Counted from the first letter of the stretch, positions 1-37,918 are shown. The stretch: 64,000 nucleotides of DNA from Amorphochlora amoebiformis (GCA_054601695.1 BAAHQB010000166.1:62001-126000); one strand, 5' to 3'. A program made the numbers and translations. Notes: a model not told the origin generated them from the sequence alone.

Positions 1-29
1 TCTACAGATTCCCCAAAGAAGAAAAGGTT

Positions 30-92
30 CCCTAACCCTAACCCTAACCCTAACCCTAACCCTAACTCTAACCCTAACTAACCCTAATCCTA
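30..92. repeat. Short telomere-type (CCCTAA)n run
   Basis: About nine CCCTAA units with a few variants (CTCTAA, CTAACTAA) follow a short non-repetitive lead-in at 1-29. Because complex sequence lies on both sides this is an interstitial copy, not the chromosome end itself. The C-rich strand reads 5' to 3' toward the right, as expected near a left chromosome end. Confidence 0.9.
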
Positions 93-228
93 AAAAACGT
101 AAATCTCACTCAAAAACACAAATTCTAACTCTATTGCTAACCCTAATACTAAATTAACAGAATAATACTATTAAAAACGTAAATATTTGCTATGGAAGTA
201 AATATAATTATAACATGCTGAGAGGCCT

Positions 229-713
229 GATTACAAAAGTAATATTAGACATCTGATTACAACGTAATTAGACATCTGATTACAAAGTAATTAGACATCT
301 GATTACAATGTAATTAGACATCTGATTACAATGCAATTAGACGTCTAACTACATTGCAATCAGATGTCTAATTGCATTGTAATCGGATGTCTAATTACAT
401 TGTAATCAGATGTCTAATTACGTTGTAATCAGATGTCTAACTACATTGTAATCAGATGTCTAATTGCATTGTAATCACATGTCTAATTGCATTGTAATCA
501 GATATCTGATTACAACGTAATTAGACATGTGATTACAAAGTAATTAGACATCTGATTACAACGTAATTAGGCATCTGATTACAACGTAGTTAGACATCTG
601 ATTACAACGTGATTAGATAAATGATTACGACGTAATTAGATGCTTGATTACAACGTAATTAGATATCTGAGTACAAAGTAATTAGATACTTGATTACAAT
701 GTAATTAGGTAAG
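229..713. repeat. 23-bp subtelomeric satellite with an internal inversion
   Basis: About 20 units of roughly 23 bp, core GATTACAAcGTAATTAGACA followed by TCT. From 229 to about 342 units run in one orientation, from about 343 to 503 they run as the reverse complement (AGATGTCTAATTACATTGTA), and from about 504 on they resume the first orientation. The two switch points are short perfect palindromes, TTAGACGTCTAA at 337-348 and AATCAGATATCTGATT at 496-511. Units differ by one to three bases. No coding potential is seen. Confidence 0.85.
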
Positions 714-789
714 TAGTTATATAAAAGTTTGGTACCTTGCTATATCATATGCTTAAACCTAGTCGTAACCTTGAATGTATATGTAATGT

Positions 790-896
790 ATATGTATATG
801 TGTATATGTATGTGTGTATATATTTTTATATATATATGTGTATATATATATATATATATACATGTTACACACATATATATGTATATAATATATATG

Positions 897-992
<96 letters not shown>

Positions 993-1040
993 ATATATGT
1001 GTATATTATATATATATATACATATATATATATAATTCAT
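790..1040. repeat. (TA)n microsatellite block
   Basis: Almost pure TA/TG dinucleotide repeats. Open frames here are Tyr-Ile repeats read from the microsatellite and are not genes. It is probably intron or upstream DNA of the + strand gene that follows. Confidence 0.8.
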
Positions 1041-1051
1041 GTATCGAATAG

Positions 1052-1082
1052 TATATCCAATCCCATTGGTAGTCTATATATG

Positions 1083-1116
<34 letters not shown>

Positions 1117-1275
1117 CATATTGGCAGTCTAGATATAATATATATATATATATACATATATAATATAATATAATATATGTATACTTGTAACACATATTTA
1201 GGCGAAAATACGGATATTTCGTGTTCGGACTTCTTGGTTATGCAGTCGGTATAGTCCTTAATGAGGCTTCTCAGG

Positions 1276-1342
<67 letters not shown>

Positions 1343-1414
1343 TATATTAAATGTATATATACTGTATATCAATATATATATATATATATATATATATGTA
1401 TAATATATATATAA

Positions 1415-1468
<54 letters not shown>

Positions 1469-1515
1469 GCTTCTTGGTTATGCAGTCGGTATAGTCCTTA
1501 ATGAGGCTTCTCAGG

Positions 1516-1557
<42 letters not shown>

Positions 1558-1656
1558 TCAATATACATATATATATATATATATATGTATGTATATATAT
1601 ATATATATATAATATATATATATAAAGTATATAAATGTATATAGACATAAATGTGA

Positions 1657-1693
<37 letters not shown>

Positions 1694-1832
1694 AATATAT
1701 ATATATATGTATATATATATAGATATAATATAATATATATAGTATATAATATATATAATATATATGTATACATACATATATATATATATGTGTATGTGTA
1801 TGTGTATAATGTGTGTGTGTGTGTGTTTATAC

Positions 1833-1871
<39 letters not shown>

Positions 1872-2016
1872 TATATGTACATATATGTATATAATATATG
1901 TGTATATGTGTATATATTTAAGTGTATAGCTGTAGGGTTCAACCCGTCCAACCAGCCCTATACACATATATTACATATACATATATCTATGTATATATAT
2001 GCACATATCGAAATAC

Positions 2017-2066
<50 letters not shown>

Positions 2067-2601
2067 AATATATATGTATATGTGTATGTATTTAGGAGTA
2101 TAGTTGTAGGGTTCATCCTGTCCAACCAGCTCTATATATTATGTAAATGTATATATATATATATATACATATATCTATGTATATATACACACATATCTAA
2201 ATATAGATATATACATATATGTGTACAAGATATGTATATGTGTATATTTTTAGGTGTATAGTTCAACCCGTCCAACCAGCTCTATATATTATACACAGAT
2301 ATATACATATACCTATGTTTACATATACACTTATCTAAATATAGATATATACATATATGTGTATAAGATATGTATATGTGTATGTATTTAGGTGTATAGT
2401 TGTAGGGTTCAACCCGTCCAACCAGCTCTATACGCATCTATTACACACACACACACACATTTATATATATATATATGTATATGCATATCTAAATGTAGAT
2501 ATATACATATATGTGTATAAGATATGTATATGTGTATGTATTTAGGTGTATAGTTGTAGGGTTCAACCCGTCCAACCAGCCCTTATCTGGCTAGTACCCA
2601 G
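1052..2601 (+). CDS. Partial multi-exon gene for a membrane protein (unrecognised)
   Basis: Three + strand exons can be joined in phase: 1052-1068 (weak), 1202-1274 and 2546-2601. Each has AG before it and GT after it. The second exon encodes a glycine-rich hydrophobic stretch, [15 protein letters not shown], that looks like a transmembrane helix followed by NEASQ. The third reads [19 protein letters not shown] do not recognise the family. The 5' end is not found. It may continue into the exons at 4975-6608, but the exon at 2601 ends in phase 2 and the next reading starts in phase 0, so another exon would be needed. The exon at 1202-1274 has a partial copy of its 3' half plus donor at 1467-1520. 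Confidence 0.4.
1467..1520 (+). repeat. Downstream partial copy of exon 1202-1274 with its donor
   Basis: The segment from GGCTTCTTGGTTATGCAG to the donor CTCAG|gttata is repeated nearly perfectly, about 240 bp downstream, with (TA)n between the copies. The copy lacks the acceptor end of the exon. Confidence 0.85.
1915..2545 (+). repeat. Upstream copies of the 5' part of exon 2546-2601
   Basis: At least four partial copies of the block TTTAGGTGTATAGTTGTAGG plus GTTCAACCCGTCCAACCAGC precede the complete exon, at about 1917-1964, 2091-2135, 2250-2285 and 2388-2430. They are separated by (TA)n with recurring ATATACATATATGTGTA. Each keeps the acceptor side and loses the 3' part. A separate copy of the exon's 3' part (CTGGCTAGTACCCAGGTA) lies downstream at 2719-2737. 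Confidence 0.85.
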
Positions 2602-2610
2602 GTACTAAAT

Positions 2611-2657
<47 letters not shown>

Positions 2658-2745
2658 ATTATATATATATATATATATTATATATTATATATATATATAT
2701 ATATGTGTATAGCTCTCTTCTGGCTAGTACCCAGGTATAATATAC

Positions 2746-2790
<45 letters not shown>

Positions 2791-2858
2791 CATATACATA
2801 TTATATTTTTACAAATATACGTGTGTGTCTTTGTGTATGTGTGTATATGTGTATGTGC

Positions 2859-2921
<63 letters not shown>

Positions 2922-2980
2922 TACATATAAAAGTAACCGCATAATTTTCACTTCTTATTTTTTCTATGAACATACATGAC

Positions 2981-3029
<49 letters not shown>

Positions 3030-3059
3030 TATATATAATATATATATATATATATATAC

Positions 3060-3126
<67 letters not shown>

Positions 3127-3130
3127 ATAC

Positions 3131-3168
<38 letters not shown>

Positions 3169-3172
3169 CAAA

Positions 3173-3217
<45 letters not shown>

Positions 3218-3231
3218 CAAATATATGTATA

Positions 3232-3262
<31 letters not shown>

Positions 3263-3308
3263 AGAATATATGTTTATATACATATATATATACATATACA
3301 ATATTTGT

Positions 3309-3343
<35 letters not shown>

Positions 3344-3348
3344 ACTCC
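2602..3348. repeat. (TA)n microsatellite, probable intron
   Basis: Long TA tracts with short TG/CA runs. The only complex pieces are the exon-end copy near 2711-2740 and about 45 bp at 2932-2985, for which no exon with good splice ends could be built. Confidence 0.7.
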
Positions 3349-3349
3349 C

Positions 3350-4968
3350 AGCCATAACCCTAACCCTAACCTTAACTCTAACCCTAATTCTTAGCACAAG
3401 CTATATATCTCCTTATCCCAACCCTATTAACCCTAACCCTAACCCTAACCCTAACCCTTATCCCAACACTACTAACCCTTATCCCAAACCTACTAACCCT
3501 AACCCTAACCCTAACCCTAACCCTTATCCCAACCCTACTAACCCTAACCCTAACCCTAACCCTAACCCTTATCCCAACCCTACTAACCCTAACCCTAACC
3601 CTAACCCTACTAACCCTAACCCTAACCCTAACCCTAACCCTAACCCTTCTTCCAAACCTACTACCCTAACCCTAACCCTAACCTTAACCTTTATCCCAAC
3701 CCAACTGACCCTAACCCTAGCCCTAACCCTAACCCTTATCCCAAGCCTACTAACCCTAACCCTGACCCTAACCCTGACGCTAACCCTAACCTTACCCTAA
3801 CCCTAACCCTGACCCTAACCCTAACCCTTATCCCAATCCTACTAACCCTAACCCTAACCCTAACCCTAACCCTAACCCTTATCCCAAACCTACTAACCCT
3901 AACCCTAACCCTAACCCTTATTCCAAACCTACTAACTCTAACCCTAACCCTAACCCTAACCCTTGTCCCAAACCTACTAACCTTAACCCTAACCCTAACC
4001 CTAACCCTAACCCTTATCCCAAACCTACTAACCCTAACCCTAACCCTAAGCCTTATCCCAACCCTACTAACCCTAACCCTAGCCCTAACCCTAACCCTTA
4101 TCCCAACCCTACTAACCCTAACCCTGACTCTAACCCTGACCCTAACCCTAAGCTTGACCCTAACCCTAACCCTAACCCTAACCCTAACCCTAAGCTTGAC
4201 CCTAACCCTAGCCCTAACCCTGACCCTTACCCTAAACCAAACCCTAACCCTAACCCTAAGCCTTATCCCAACCCTACTAACCCTAACCCTAGCCGTAACC
4301 CTAACCCTAACCCACATCCCAATCTACTAACCCTAACCCTGACCCTAACCCAAACCTTGACCCTGACCCTCCCTAACCCTGACCCTAACCCTAAACCAAA
4401 CCCTAACCCTAACCCTTACTAACCCTAACCCTAGCCGTAACCCTAACCATTATCCCAACCCTACTAACCCTAACCCTAACCCTTATCCCAACCCTACAAA
4501 CCCTAAACCTGACCTTAACCCTAACCCTAACCCTCACCTAACCCTAACCCTGATCCTAACCCTAACCCTAACCCTAACCATAATCCTAACCAAACCCTAA
4601 CCCTAAGCGTACCCCTAACCCTAACCCTAACCATAACCCCAACCCTAACCCTACCCCTAACCCTAACCCTAACCCTACACCAACCCTAACCCTAACCCTA
4701 ACCGTAACCCTAACCCTAACCCTAACCCTACCCCTAACCGTAACCCTAACCCTAACCCTAACCCTAACCCTAACCGTAACCCGAACCCTAATCCTAACCC
4801 TAACCCTAACCCTAACCCTAACCCTAACCCAAACCTAATCCTAACCCTATCCCTAACCCTAACCCTACACCAACCGTAACCCTAACCCTTACCCTAACCC
4901 TAACCCTAACCCTAACCGTAACCCTAACCCTAACCCTAACCCTAACCCTAACCCTAACCCTAACCCTA
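3350..4968. repeat. 1.6-kb degenerate interstitial telomeric tract
   Basis: Nearly continuous CCCTAA units on the + strand. In 3,410-4,500 a higher-order pattern appears: four to six CCCTAA units followed by CCCTTATCCCAACCCTACTAA, repeated roughly every 40-60 bp with variants such as CCCTGA, CCCTAG and CCGTAA. From about 4,500 to 4,968 it is closer to plain CCCTAA. The open frame of Val-Arg repeats on the - strand is only a translation of TTAGGG. Confidence 0.95.

Positions 4969-6611
<1,643 letters not shown>

Positions 6612-6641
<30 letters not shown>
6612..6641. repeat. 30-bp poly(A) tract just after a stop codon
   Basis: An uninterrupted run of 30 A begins four bases after the TAA at 6606-6608. 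The gene in front of it is interrupted by an intron, so a simple processed retrocopy is unlikely. It may be a mononucleotide microsatellite in the 3' region. Confidence 0.85.
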
Positions 6642-6643
<2 letters not shown>

Positions 6644-6649
6644 GAAGCG

Positions 6650-7155
6650 AAAAAGACTTGCATGCACGAAGGTGTGGTATATTATATATGTACATGTACA
6701 CACGCAATCGCGCACGTTCGATGCATAAATTTGTCGATTATTCATTACTGTCACATAAATTGAGACGGCCCATACGGGATGAGAATACAGAGCCTAGATA
6801 TCAGTAAGCAGCGAATTATAAGACGTCGTACAGTATAGCGTACGTGCGTGTAGTGTAGTACATGTGAGCCGTAGTTATAATTACCGATGATCTGAGATAA
6901 TCGTTGATTAAAGTTGCGAACATACGTACTATGCCACGACATCTATCCTACGGGCAAGCAGATCTATAGATGTGCATGATGCGGGCATACATGCGTACGT
7001 ACGCATGTCCTGAGTCCTGACGCGTACGCGTTTTCTAGGTATACGTACTACGCATACGTATGCCGCGGACCGCGGAATATCTAGTATCTGTAAGAACTTA
7101 GGCACACATTGCAAATGAATTGACTAGCTAGACTAGCTAGATATAAGTCTAGTAA

Positions 7156-7209
<54 letters not shown>

Positions 7210-7731
7210 GTGTGTGTGTGTGTACCAATCTAGCAGCTATTCTAGGCTTATTTCTAGCTAATGATATATGAGTATCATGATACGTACGTACGTACATCTA
7301 CTAGATCTAGTATCTAGAGTATATACTGACATGTACACTGCTAGGATCATAAGGTACGTATCAACTATAGATAAATGATAGTAATCATTCTGACTAGTCT
7401 GAATGAATGTATCTACTAAATCTACTTTATCTGTGTATATTGCGCACATAACTTGTATAATCAGATAATGTTTGCATGCCGGAGTGATTCGCAATCGCTA
7501 GAATCGGCTTCGAAATGTTGAATTGAATACACCTAGAATATTGCTGTTTAGATTAATTTGCCACTGATTGATGTCAATAATTAACGCAACGCCTTCGGCC
7601 GTCGCGGTTGTGCTAGCAGAATTTAGCTACAGCGATCGTTAAATCGACAACAATCCAGATAATTTCTTAAAAGCACTTGCACTGGGCTCTTGCTGAACGT
7701 TTCTTCTAGTACTTCTGATCACTACTCACTT
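6650..7731. other. CTAG-rich convergent intergenic spacer 1
   Basis: Complex DNA between the 3' end of a + strand gene and the 3' end of the ARM-repeat kinase. It holds about 20 CTAG tetramers in 1.1 kb (about four expected), many as CTAGCTAG, TCTAG or CTAGATCTAG, plus alternating ACGTACGTACGT-like palindromes near 6,990-7,050 and 7,280. One (TA)n block lies at 7,157-7,210. No exon with good splice sites or long frame was found. Confidence 0.6.
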
Positions 7732-9096
7732 TTAAGCATTTGACGCCTCGATCCTTTTCGTAATGTTTGTGAGGCACACGCGAGCTAAACACCACAGACG
7801 CATTTTGTTCTGGCTTCGCGCGTTCTCCGAGACATTTTGCACCGTTTCTTGGATTTTATATCTCGCATTAAGCTTAGCGAGACCCTTGTGTTGGTAGCAG
7901 ATCTCGTTAGTGATCTCCACGGATGCCTGGTGGATGGCCATGTTTGTAGGATCATCTTGAATGGGCTCGTTGAGTCGGTTCATTAGAGATTTCACGAATC
8001 TAGGAGAATTGGCCAGCGCAATCTTGAGGGGTGTATTCTTGCACATGTTCCTCATCGTCGGGAGAATTACAGCTAGATGCTGTCGAAACACCTTGGGGCT
8101 CGAGCATACAGCGATCATCTTGGGAATATTCCTGCTCGTGGTCAGTTGGTAGCCGACGCGAGTTGGTTCCGCAGCGAGCCATAGCTTCAGGGCATTAAGA
8201 GCCTCTGGTCTCCAGCACGAATCGGAGAGTGTTCTAACGTAGAAGTCGACCATTCTATGCTTTCGGAGCTCTGCTCTCACAGCACGGCTTGAAATAGGCA
8301 GATCGCATATGATTCTAAGGGCGACTTGCTTCAGTAACACTTTCTTCTCGATGATATTCAGCAGGTAGGGGACGATTCCAGCGTGCACAGCCTTTTCTTT
8401 ACGGCTCTTGGCCACAGACATGAGCAACTCCATGCACAATATGACTTCCTTATGGATCTCCTTGCGGGGGTGATCTAAGAGCTTGATGAAGACCGGTATG
8501 GTACCGGCGATCTCCATCTCTTTAAGCGGCTTGGGTAGCTTGACCCCACACACCCGATGGAAGGCCTTCATGAACGTCAACAGGTTCTCGTACTTCAGCA
8601 GCTGCAGAACTGGGATGATGTACTTGAGCACCTTGACTTCAGCAATATTCTGTCTCACCAGCTTGTCACCTCCAGAGAAGAGGCCGAAGATATTGACAAC
8701 TCGGTCGACGTAGTCTTGATTCCTCTTGTTATCTACACTCGTCTTGTCTTTCTTGAAGAGATAGAAGACCTTGGCCAGCCTAGGGAGCAATCCAAATTTG
8801 CAGAACAGTCGACAGAAGTCGTTCTTGGGGTTACTCTTAATCTCGAAGATATTCCAGATGCAGTCTATGGACGAAAGAATGAGCTCGCGAGACTCTTTGT
8901 CATCGTAGTTCTCGTAGAGGAAGCGGATTAGGATGGGTAGGCCACCGCAGGCGATGAACATCTTTCGGGTGTAGTCATTCGAGTAGCATAAGTGCCTCAC
9001 GAAGTTGGATGCGTGATTGCGGATCCGAATCGGGTACCTGATTTAGGGATTTGTAAGCTCACAAATAATTTATAATATTTTATATCTTACATGTAT

Positions 9097-9149
<53 letters not shown>

Positions 9150-9166
9150 ATATATACATATATATA

Positions 9167-9207
<41 letters not shown>

Positions 9208-9241
9208 ATATATATATATATATATATATTATAATATATAT

Positions 9242-9326
<85 letters not shown>

Positions 9327-9391
9327 TTGTGTGTGCGTGTGTGTGTTCATATTTATTTTTCCTTACATACCTTGTGAGTAAATATCTATAG

Positions 9392-9436
<45 letters not shown>

Positions 9437-9470
9437 GGATATAAGTATCTATTAGCATGTATATAATACT

Positions 9471-9523
<53 letters not shown>

Positions 9524-10171
9524 GTATGTATGTGTATGTGCGTGTGTGTGTGTGTGTGTGTGTGCATATATATATTTTATATTCATATGTGTCTATATAT
9601 ATGTATGTGTATATCTTTCGCTTGAACTGATACCTTGGACTGCTAAACTTGACAATCAAAGTAATTATACCTATCGTACAAATACTCTGCTGGATCTTGG
9701 TCCCCCGGGGCCCTTTCGATGTCCGCTCGTCATACAGAAGTTCATTGACGAACTTGATGACAGCGACAATGATGTTATGGTTGTCGGACGTGAGCATGTC
9801 GATGATGGCAATCATCCCCAAGGTCAGATCTTTAACCTTAAGATTAGGTGTACATGCGAGTTAGGGTTAGGATCGTTACGATTAGACTCATATAAAGTCA
9901 GGGAATGGGTGATGTACCAGTCTCCTCATGACGCCCGGATTCTCGTTCACAAGGCTACTAAGATCTGCGAGGGCCTTCAATATATTCTTCTCGCTATTTT
10001 CTAGATTAAGTTGCTCAAAACTATTTTGCAGCTGAGTTAGAAGAGCTGAATTCTTGTCCATGGCTCTCGGTACATCGTCATCGTCCTCGAATTCTAGCAC
10101 CATGACTTGCTCGCCGAGATCAACCCCACCGCCTGGTCCTGTGTAGGTGTACAATATGCATATATATATAC

Positions 10172-10231
<60 letters not shown>

Positions 10232-10241
10232 ATATATGTAT

Positions 10242-10277
<36 letters not shown>

Positions 10278-10389
10278 TATATATATAATATATATATGGA
10301 GAGAGAGAGAGATAGATAGATAGATATAATAATATATATAATATATATGTATATGTGTATGTATATATATATACACACACATATATATA

Positions 10390-10435
<46 letters not shown>

Positions 10436-10442
10436 CTTCTTA

Positions 10443-10477
<35 letters not shown>

Positions 10478-10503
10478 ATGTATGCCTACTATATGTGTAC
10501 ATG

Positions 10504-10557
<54 letters not shown>

Positions 10558-12228
10558 CATATATAATATATATATATATAACATATATAATATATATATG
10601 TATATATTTGTGTGTGTTTTTATCTATGTATGTATGTAAATACTACATTGAATCTAACACGCATAAATTAGGTGTTTTACCCAGATCAAGTTCGATTTCC
10701 CCGAACTCTCCGAAATCCTCCTCATCCTCCTTATATTTGTCCAAGTTCTCGGTTCCCACAATCATCCCGGAATCCTCAACCTCATTCCCTTGAGAGATCC
10801 CACCCACGCCTCCTTCAACTGTAAGTTGAGATTAACATATTAGCTTCCATAGATCAACTTTCGACTGGGAGCAATGTAAGTGTAAGACGTACCAAAATCG
10901 CCGTCCATATCCGGGAAGTCATCTAAACTAAACCCAGGATCTTCAGGCTCCTCGTTGACATTCTCCCCACCCCCACCTTGTTGCTCGGTCCAATTATTCC
11001 TCATAACGACACTGTTCTTGGGACTGAGCGTTCTCGCCTTTTTCTCAGTGTCGAGATCGTTGAAGCTATTTTTCTTAGATTCAATAGTGTTGTCGTCGGA
11101 GTCGTCTGTGGTCCTTTCCGATCGGTTGGAGTGCCCCTTAGACTCTACTTTCTCAGTGGCTAATCCTTTGGGCCGTCGAGGACTCTCATTCGACAGTCGC
11201 CTCTTGATATCGCTGGCCTCCTCGCCCTTGGAGTCTTGAGCACCCTTCAGCCACTCGTGCTTAAGAAGCACGGAAGCCTGAAGTCGACGTTGCGGATCTT
11301 TCTGAAAGCAACTCATTAGGAAGGCCTTGCAGTTCTCTGAGATATCGGGGGGCAATGGGGGGTGGTCGTCTTGGACGATACGAAAGCATGCGGACATCAT
11401 CGGCAGATCGAAATAAGGCGGCGCTCCGCTTAACAACTCGATTATCGTGGATCCTAAGCTCCAGATATCACACGCGTAGCTCAGCTGCCCGGTCATCTTG
11501 ACGATTTCTGGGGCCATCCAGTATGTGGTTCCTGCCGGCAGCTGGTTGTCCGGGTCGTCGCTATTAGTAAGGTTGGTTGCCACACCGAAGTCGGCGAGCT
11601 TGACGTTCCCATCTTTGTCAGCCAAAATATTCGCACCTTTGATGTCGCGGTGGATGACACCCTGCTGGTGAAGGAAATCCAGCCCCAACAGCACTTGGGA
11701 GATATACCGGCACGTGAGCGGCTCAGGGAACTTGCCGAAGTCCTTGAGGATACTCGCGAGGGATCCTTGCTCGCACAGCTCGAGCACGATGTTGAGGTAT
11801 CCCGACACCGGCTCGGAGATAACGTCTATGTATGTCACGATGTTGGGGTGTTTGAGATATTTTAGGAGGCTTATCTCCATCTCGATAGACTCCAGCTCAG
11901 ACTCAGGCGTTCCCTTCTTGCTGATTCTCTTTATGGCGTGTGTTTTGCCCGTCTTGGTGCTTGTGACCATGTAAACGCTTCCGAAGCCCCCTTTCCCGAT
12001 CCGCTTACGAACTAAATACTCGCCAATTGACTTGATCTCCGCCTCGATGAACTTGCTCTGGCGCCGCTCTTTCAAGCTTTTATCGGATTTTTTCTTTTTC
12101 TTCTTGTCCTTCTGTGTGTGTGTGTTTTAAAACAAATACTTCAGCATATATTGGCGCAGGAAATCACAGACTGAGGCTTGCATTTATTTTACCTTCTTTT
12201 TCTTGTTTAGACGTAGCTCATTCTCCAT
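7732..12228 (-). CDS. SIN/MAP3K-epsilon-type protein kinase with C-terminal ARM/HEAT-like repeats
   Basis: Ser/Thr kinase resembling fungal Cdc7/SepH, Dictyostelium SepA and plant MAP3K epsilon, which act in septation and cytokinesis signalling downstream of a small GTPase. Exons in phase: 12228-12193, 12111-10893, 10818-10681, 10138-9918, 9836-9634, 9037-7732, total 1,040 aa. A Lys-rich N-terminus is followed by the kinase domain (about residues 44-295): [12 protein letters not shown] (Lys73), HRDIKGAN (Asp168), DFG (Asp186), GTTYWMAPE. The HRDIKGAN and WMAPE forms are typical of STE kinases. An acidic Ser-rich linker comes next, then helical repeats from about residue 510 to the end with ARM-like motifs ([21 protein letters not shown]). 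The start ATG at 12228 is preferred because earlier in-frame codons overlap the neighbouring gene. The gene shares a short head-to-head promoter with the dynein subunit. Length matches S. pombe Cdc7. Confidence 0.9.
9038..9633 (-). repeat. (TA)n-filled intron of the SIN-like kinase
   Basis: The intron between exons 9836-9634 and 9037-7732 is almost entirely (TA)n with short TG runs. Its ends are GTATCAG (donor) and AAATCAG (acceptor). The intron at 10,139-10,680 is similar. The other kinase introns are short (74-81 bp) and complex. Confidence 0.8.
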
Positions 12229-12313
12229 GATTGAGGGATTCACACAGGTGAGTTTCGCCCCCAATCCGCCAAGAAAAGCCGAAATATTACTGTAATTTTC
12301 TCTTCCCGGAACT
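12229..12313. promoter_or_regulatory. 85-bp bidirectional promoter
   Basis: Only 85 bp separate the start codons of the SIN-like kinase (- strand) and the dynein light intermediate chain (+ strand). The gap contains TTTCGCCCCCAATCCGCC, which has an E2F-like TTTCGCCC core and a CCAAT box. No TATA box or microsatellite is present. Regulation through these motifs is inference. Confidence 0.55.
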
Positions 12314-15503
<3,190 letters not shown>

Positions 15504-16432
15504 GTTGTCTGCGGGTTGAGTTGTCGCGGGCCCAATATGTTAGTTGCAGGGGATTTGATGACTTCGTGTTACTCGTACTATGGAGCGCTAGAGCGGTAAT
15601 AACAATCAAGAAAATAGGTGGCTGGATTGCTTTGAGGCGATATGTAGCGCGTACACGTGGTATACGGTATCACTGGATCACTAGAATTACCGTTCAAATA
15701 CCAAAGTTGAGATTTGTATGAACAGAGATCTTAAAGACTACTGATTTGTAATCAAGTTGTACTACAAACACTAGAAACAAGGGCAACATTGTCTAGATTG
15801 TCTAGATTCTAGAGAGATTGTCTAGATTGTTGACGCAAACACGGGCAACCGTACGGTACCGTATTAATAGTATTACACCAGCTATACTAGAATTAGACCA
15901 AGGTCAATAAGTGTTAACACAGTGTCTAGAGTGTTGACAATCGATCGCGATCTAGACAATAGCCACCATGCGCAACAACTAGAACAATGACGACTCCCTA
16001 GACTCCCTACAGTCTAGACAGTAATTATAACCCAGATAACTAGAGTAATGGCAGGAACCCCTTGTTGTCGCCACTTCTTTCGTCTTTACCTACTAGACCT
16101 AGTTTACCCACGGATGCAGCATGATGAGTCATAGTCTCTCTGAGTCTTAGTTTCTAGAGTTTAGTCAGTCTATTCATACTAGTTCATAAATCGAGAAAAT
16201 AATACTTCCTATGATATCAATGATAAATTTCACACGTTGCCGCTGATATATTCTAACATAAAATACATCCAGACTAGATCTATTCTAGATGATACAAATT
16301 GTGATTCTAGCTAGTACACTACTAGCACTCTCGTCTAGCTAGCAATCATATAATTTCACACATCTAGTATCTAGAGTATCTAGAATATATATATAATTAT
16401 ATATATATATATATATATATTGAGATATGTAA

Positions 16433-16491
<59 letters not shown>

Positions 16492-16514
16492 ACTACTATC
16501 TAGACCCTAGATGC
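15504..16514. other. CTAG-rich convergent intergenic spacer 2
   Basis: Tail-to-tail spacer between the dynein subunit and the LRR gene. It contains roughly 30 CTAG tetramers in 1 kb, mostly as TCTAGA, ACTAGA or TCTAGT, where about four are expected. (TA)n occurs only near 16,390-16,490. No exon or RNA gene was recognised. Confidence 0.65.
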
Positions 16515-27636
<11,122 letters not shown>

Positions 27637-27650
27637 CTAAATACACACAC

Positions 27651-27718
<68 letters not shown>

Positions 27719-27740
27719 ATATTATTATTATTATTATTAT

Positions 27741-27782
<42 letters not shown>

Positions 27783-27848
27783 CCATACGTTGGCAAATGA
27801 TTCCCATTTTTCTTTTAGGTTCCGGACGAAACCGGGAAACGATTATAC

Positions 27849-27946
<98 letters not shown>

Positions 27947-28020
27947 ATACGTTGGCAAATGATTCCCATTTTTCTTTTAGGTTCCGGACGAAACCGGGAA
28001 ACGATTATAGATATATATAC

Positions 28021-28098
<78 letters not shown>

Positions 28099-28292
28099 AT
28101 ACGTTGGCAAATGATTCCCATTTTTCTTTTAGGTTCCGGACGAAACCGGGAAACGATTATACATATATATACATACATATATATATGTATATATACATAT
28201 ATCTATATATATATATATATCCATACGTTGGCAAATGATTCCCATTTTTCTTTTAGGTTCCGGACGAAACCGGGAAACGATTATACATACAT

Positions 28293-28356
<64 letters not shown>

Positions 28357-28426
28357 ATACGTTGGCAAATGATTCCCATTTTTCTTTTAGGTTCCGGACG
28401 AAACCGGGAAACGAATATACATACAT

Positions 28427-28468
<42 letters not shown>

Positions 28469-28547
28469 ATACGTTGGCAAATGATTCCCATTTTTCTTTT
28501 AGGTTCCGGACGAAACCGGGAAACGATTATACATACATACAAATATA

Positions 28548-28582
<35 letters not shown>

Positions 28583-28688
28583 GTTGGCAAATGATTCCCA
28601 TTTTTCTTTTAGGTTCCGGACGAAACCGGGAAACGATTATACATATATATACATACATATACATACATACATATGTACATATACATAC

Positions 28689-28719
<31 letters not shown>

Positions 28720-28792
28720 TCCATACGTTGGCAAATGATTCCCATTTTTCTTTTAGGTTCCGGACGAAACCGGGAAACGAATATACATACAT

Positions 28793-28840
<48 letters not shown>

Positions 28841-28910
28841 ATACGTTGGCAAATGATTCCCATTTTTCTTTTAGGTTCCGGACGAAACCGGGAAACGATT
28901 ATACATATAT

Positions 28911-28950
<40 letters not shown>

Positions 28951-29020
28951 ATACGTTGGCAAATGATTCCCATTTTTCTTTTAGGTTCCGGACGAAACCG
29001 GGAAACGATTATACATACAT

Positions 29021-29064
<44 letters not shown>

Positions 29065-29134
29065 ATACGTTGGCAAATGATTCCCATTTTTCTTTTAGGT
29101 TCCGGACGAAACCGGGAAACGAATATACATACAT

Positions 29135-29180
<46 letters not shown>

Positions 29181-29282
29181 ATACGTTGGCAAATGATTCC
29201 CATTTTTCTTTTAGGTTCCGGACGAAACCGGGAAACGATTATACATATATATACATACATATACATACATACATATGTACAT

Positions 29283-29346
<64 letters not shown>

Positions 29347-29429
29347 ATACGTTGGCAAATGATTCCCATTTTTCTTTCAGGTTCCGGACGAAACCGGGAA
29401 ACGATTATACATATATATACATACATATA

Positions 29430-29466
<37 letters not shown>

Positions 29467-29472
29467 CCATAC

Positions 29473-37712
<8,240 letters not shown>

Positions 37713-37730
<18 letters not shown>

Positions 37731-37740
37731 CTGAAGTTTG

Positions 37741-37816
<76 letters not shown>

Positions 37817-37846
37817 ATCTGGTTCGAAGGGAGTGGCTGAAGTATG

Positions 37847-37918
<72 letters not shown>

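Noticed and set aside
729-1163. Long Tyr-Ile-rich open frames here and at dozens of other places on both strands
   Set aside because: They are readings of (TA)n microsatellite in every frame and have no domain or splice support.
3736-4317. 193-codon Val-Arg-rich frame on the - strand
   Set aside because: Translation of TTAGGG-type repeats.
7961-8931. + strand frames opposite the ARM repeats
   Set aside because: Antisense shadows of the kinase C-terminus. No splice or domain support.
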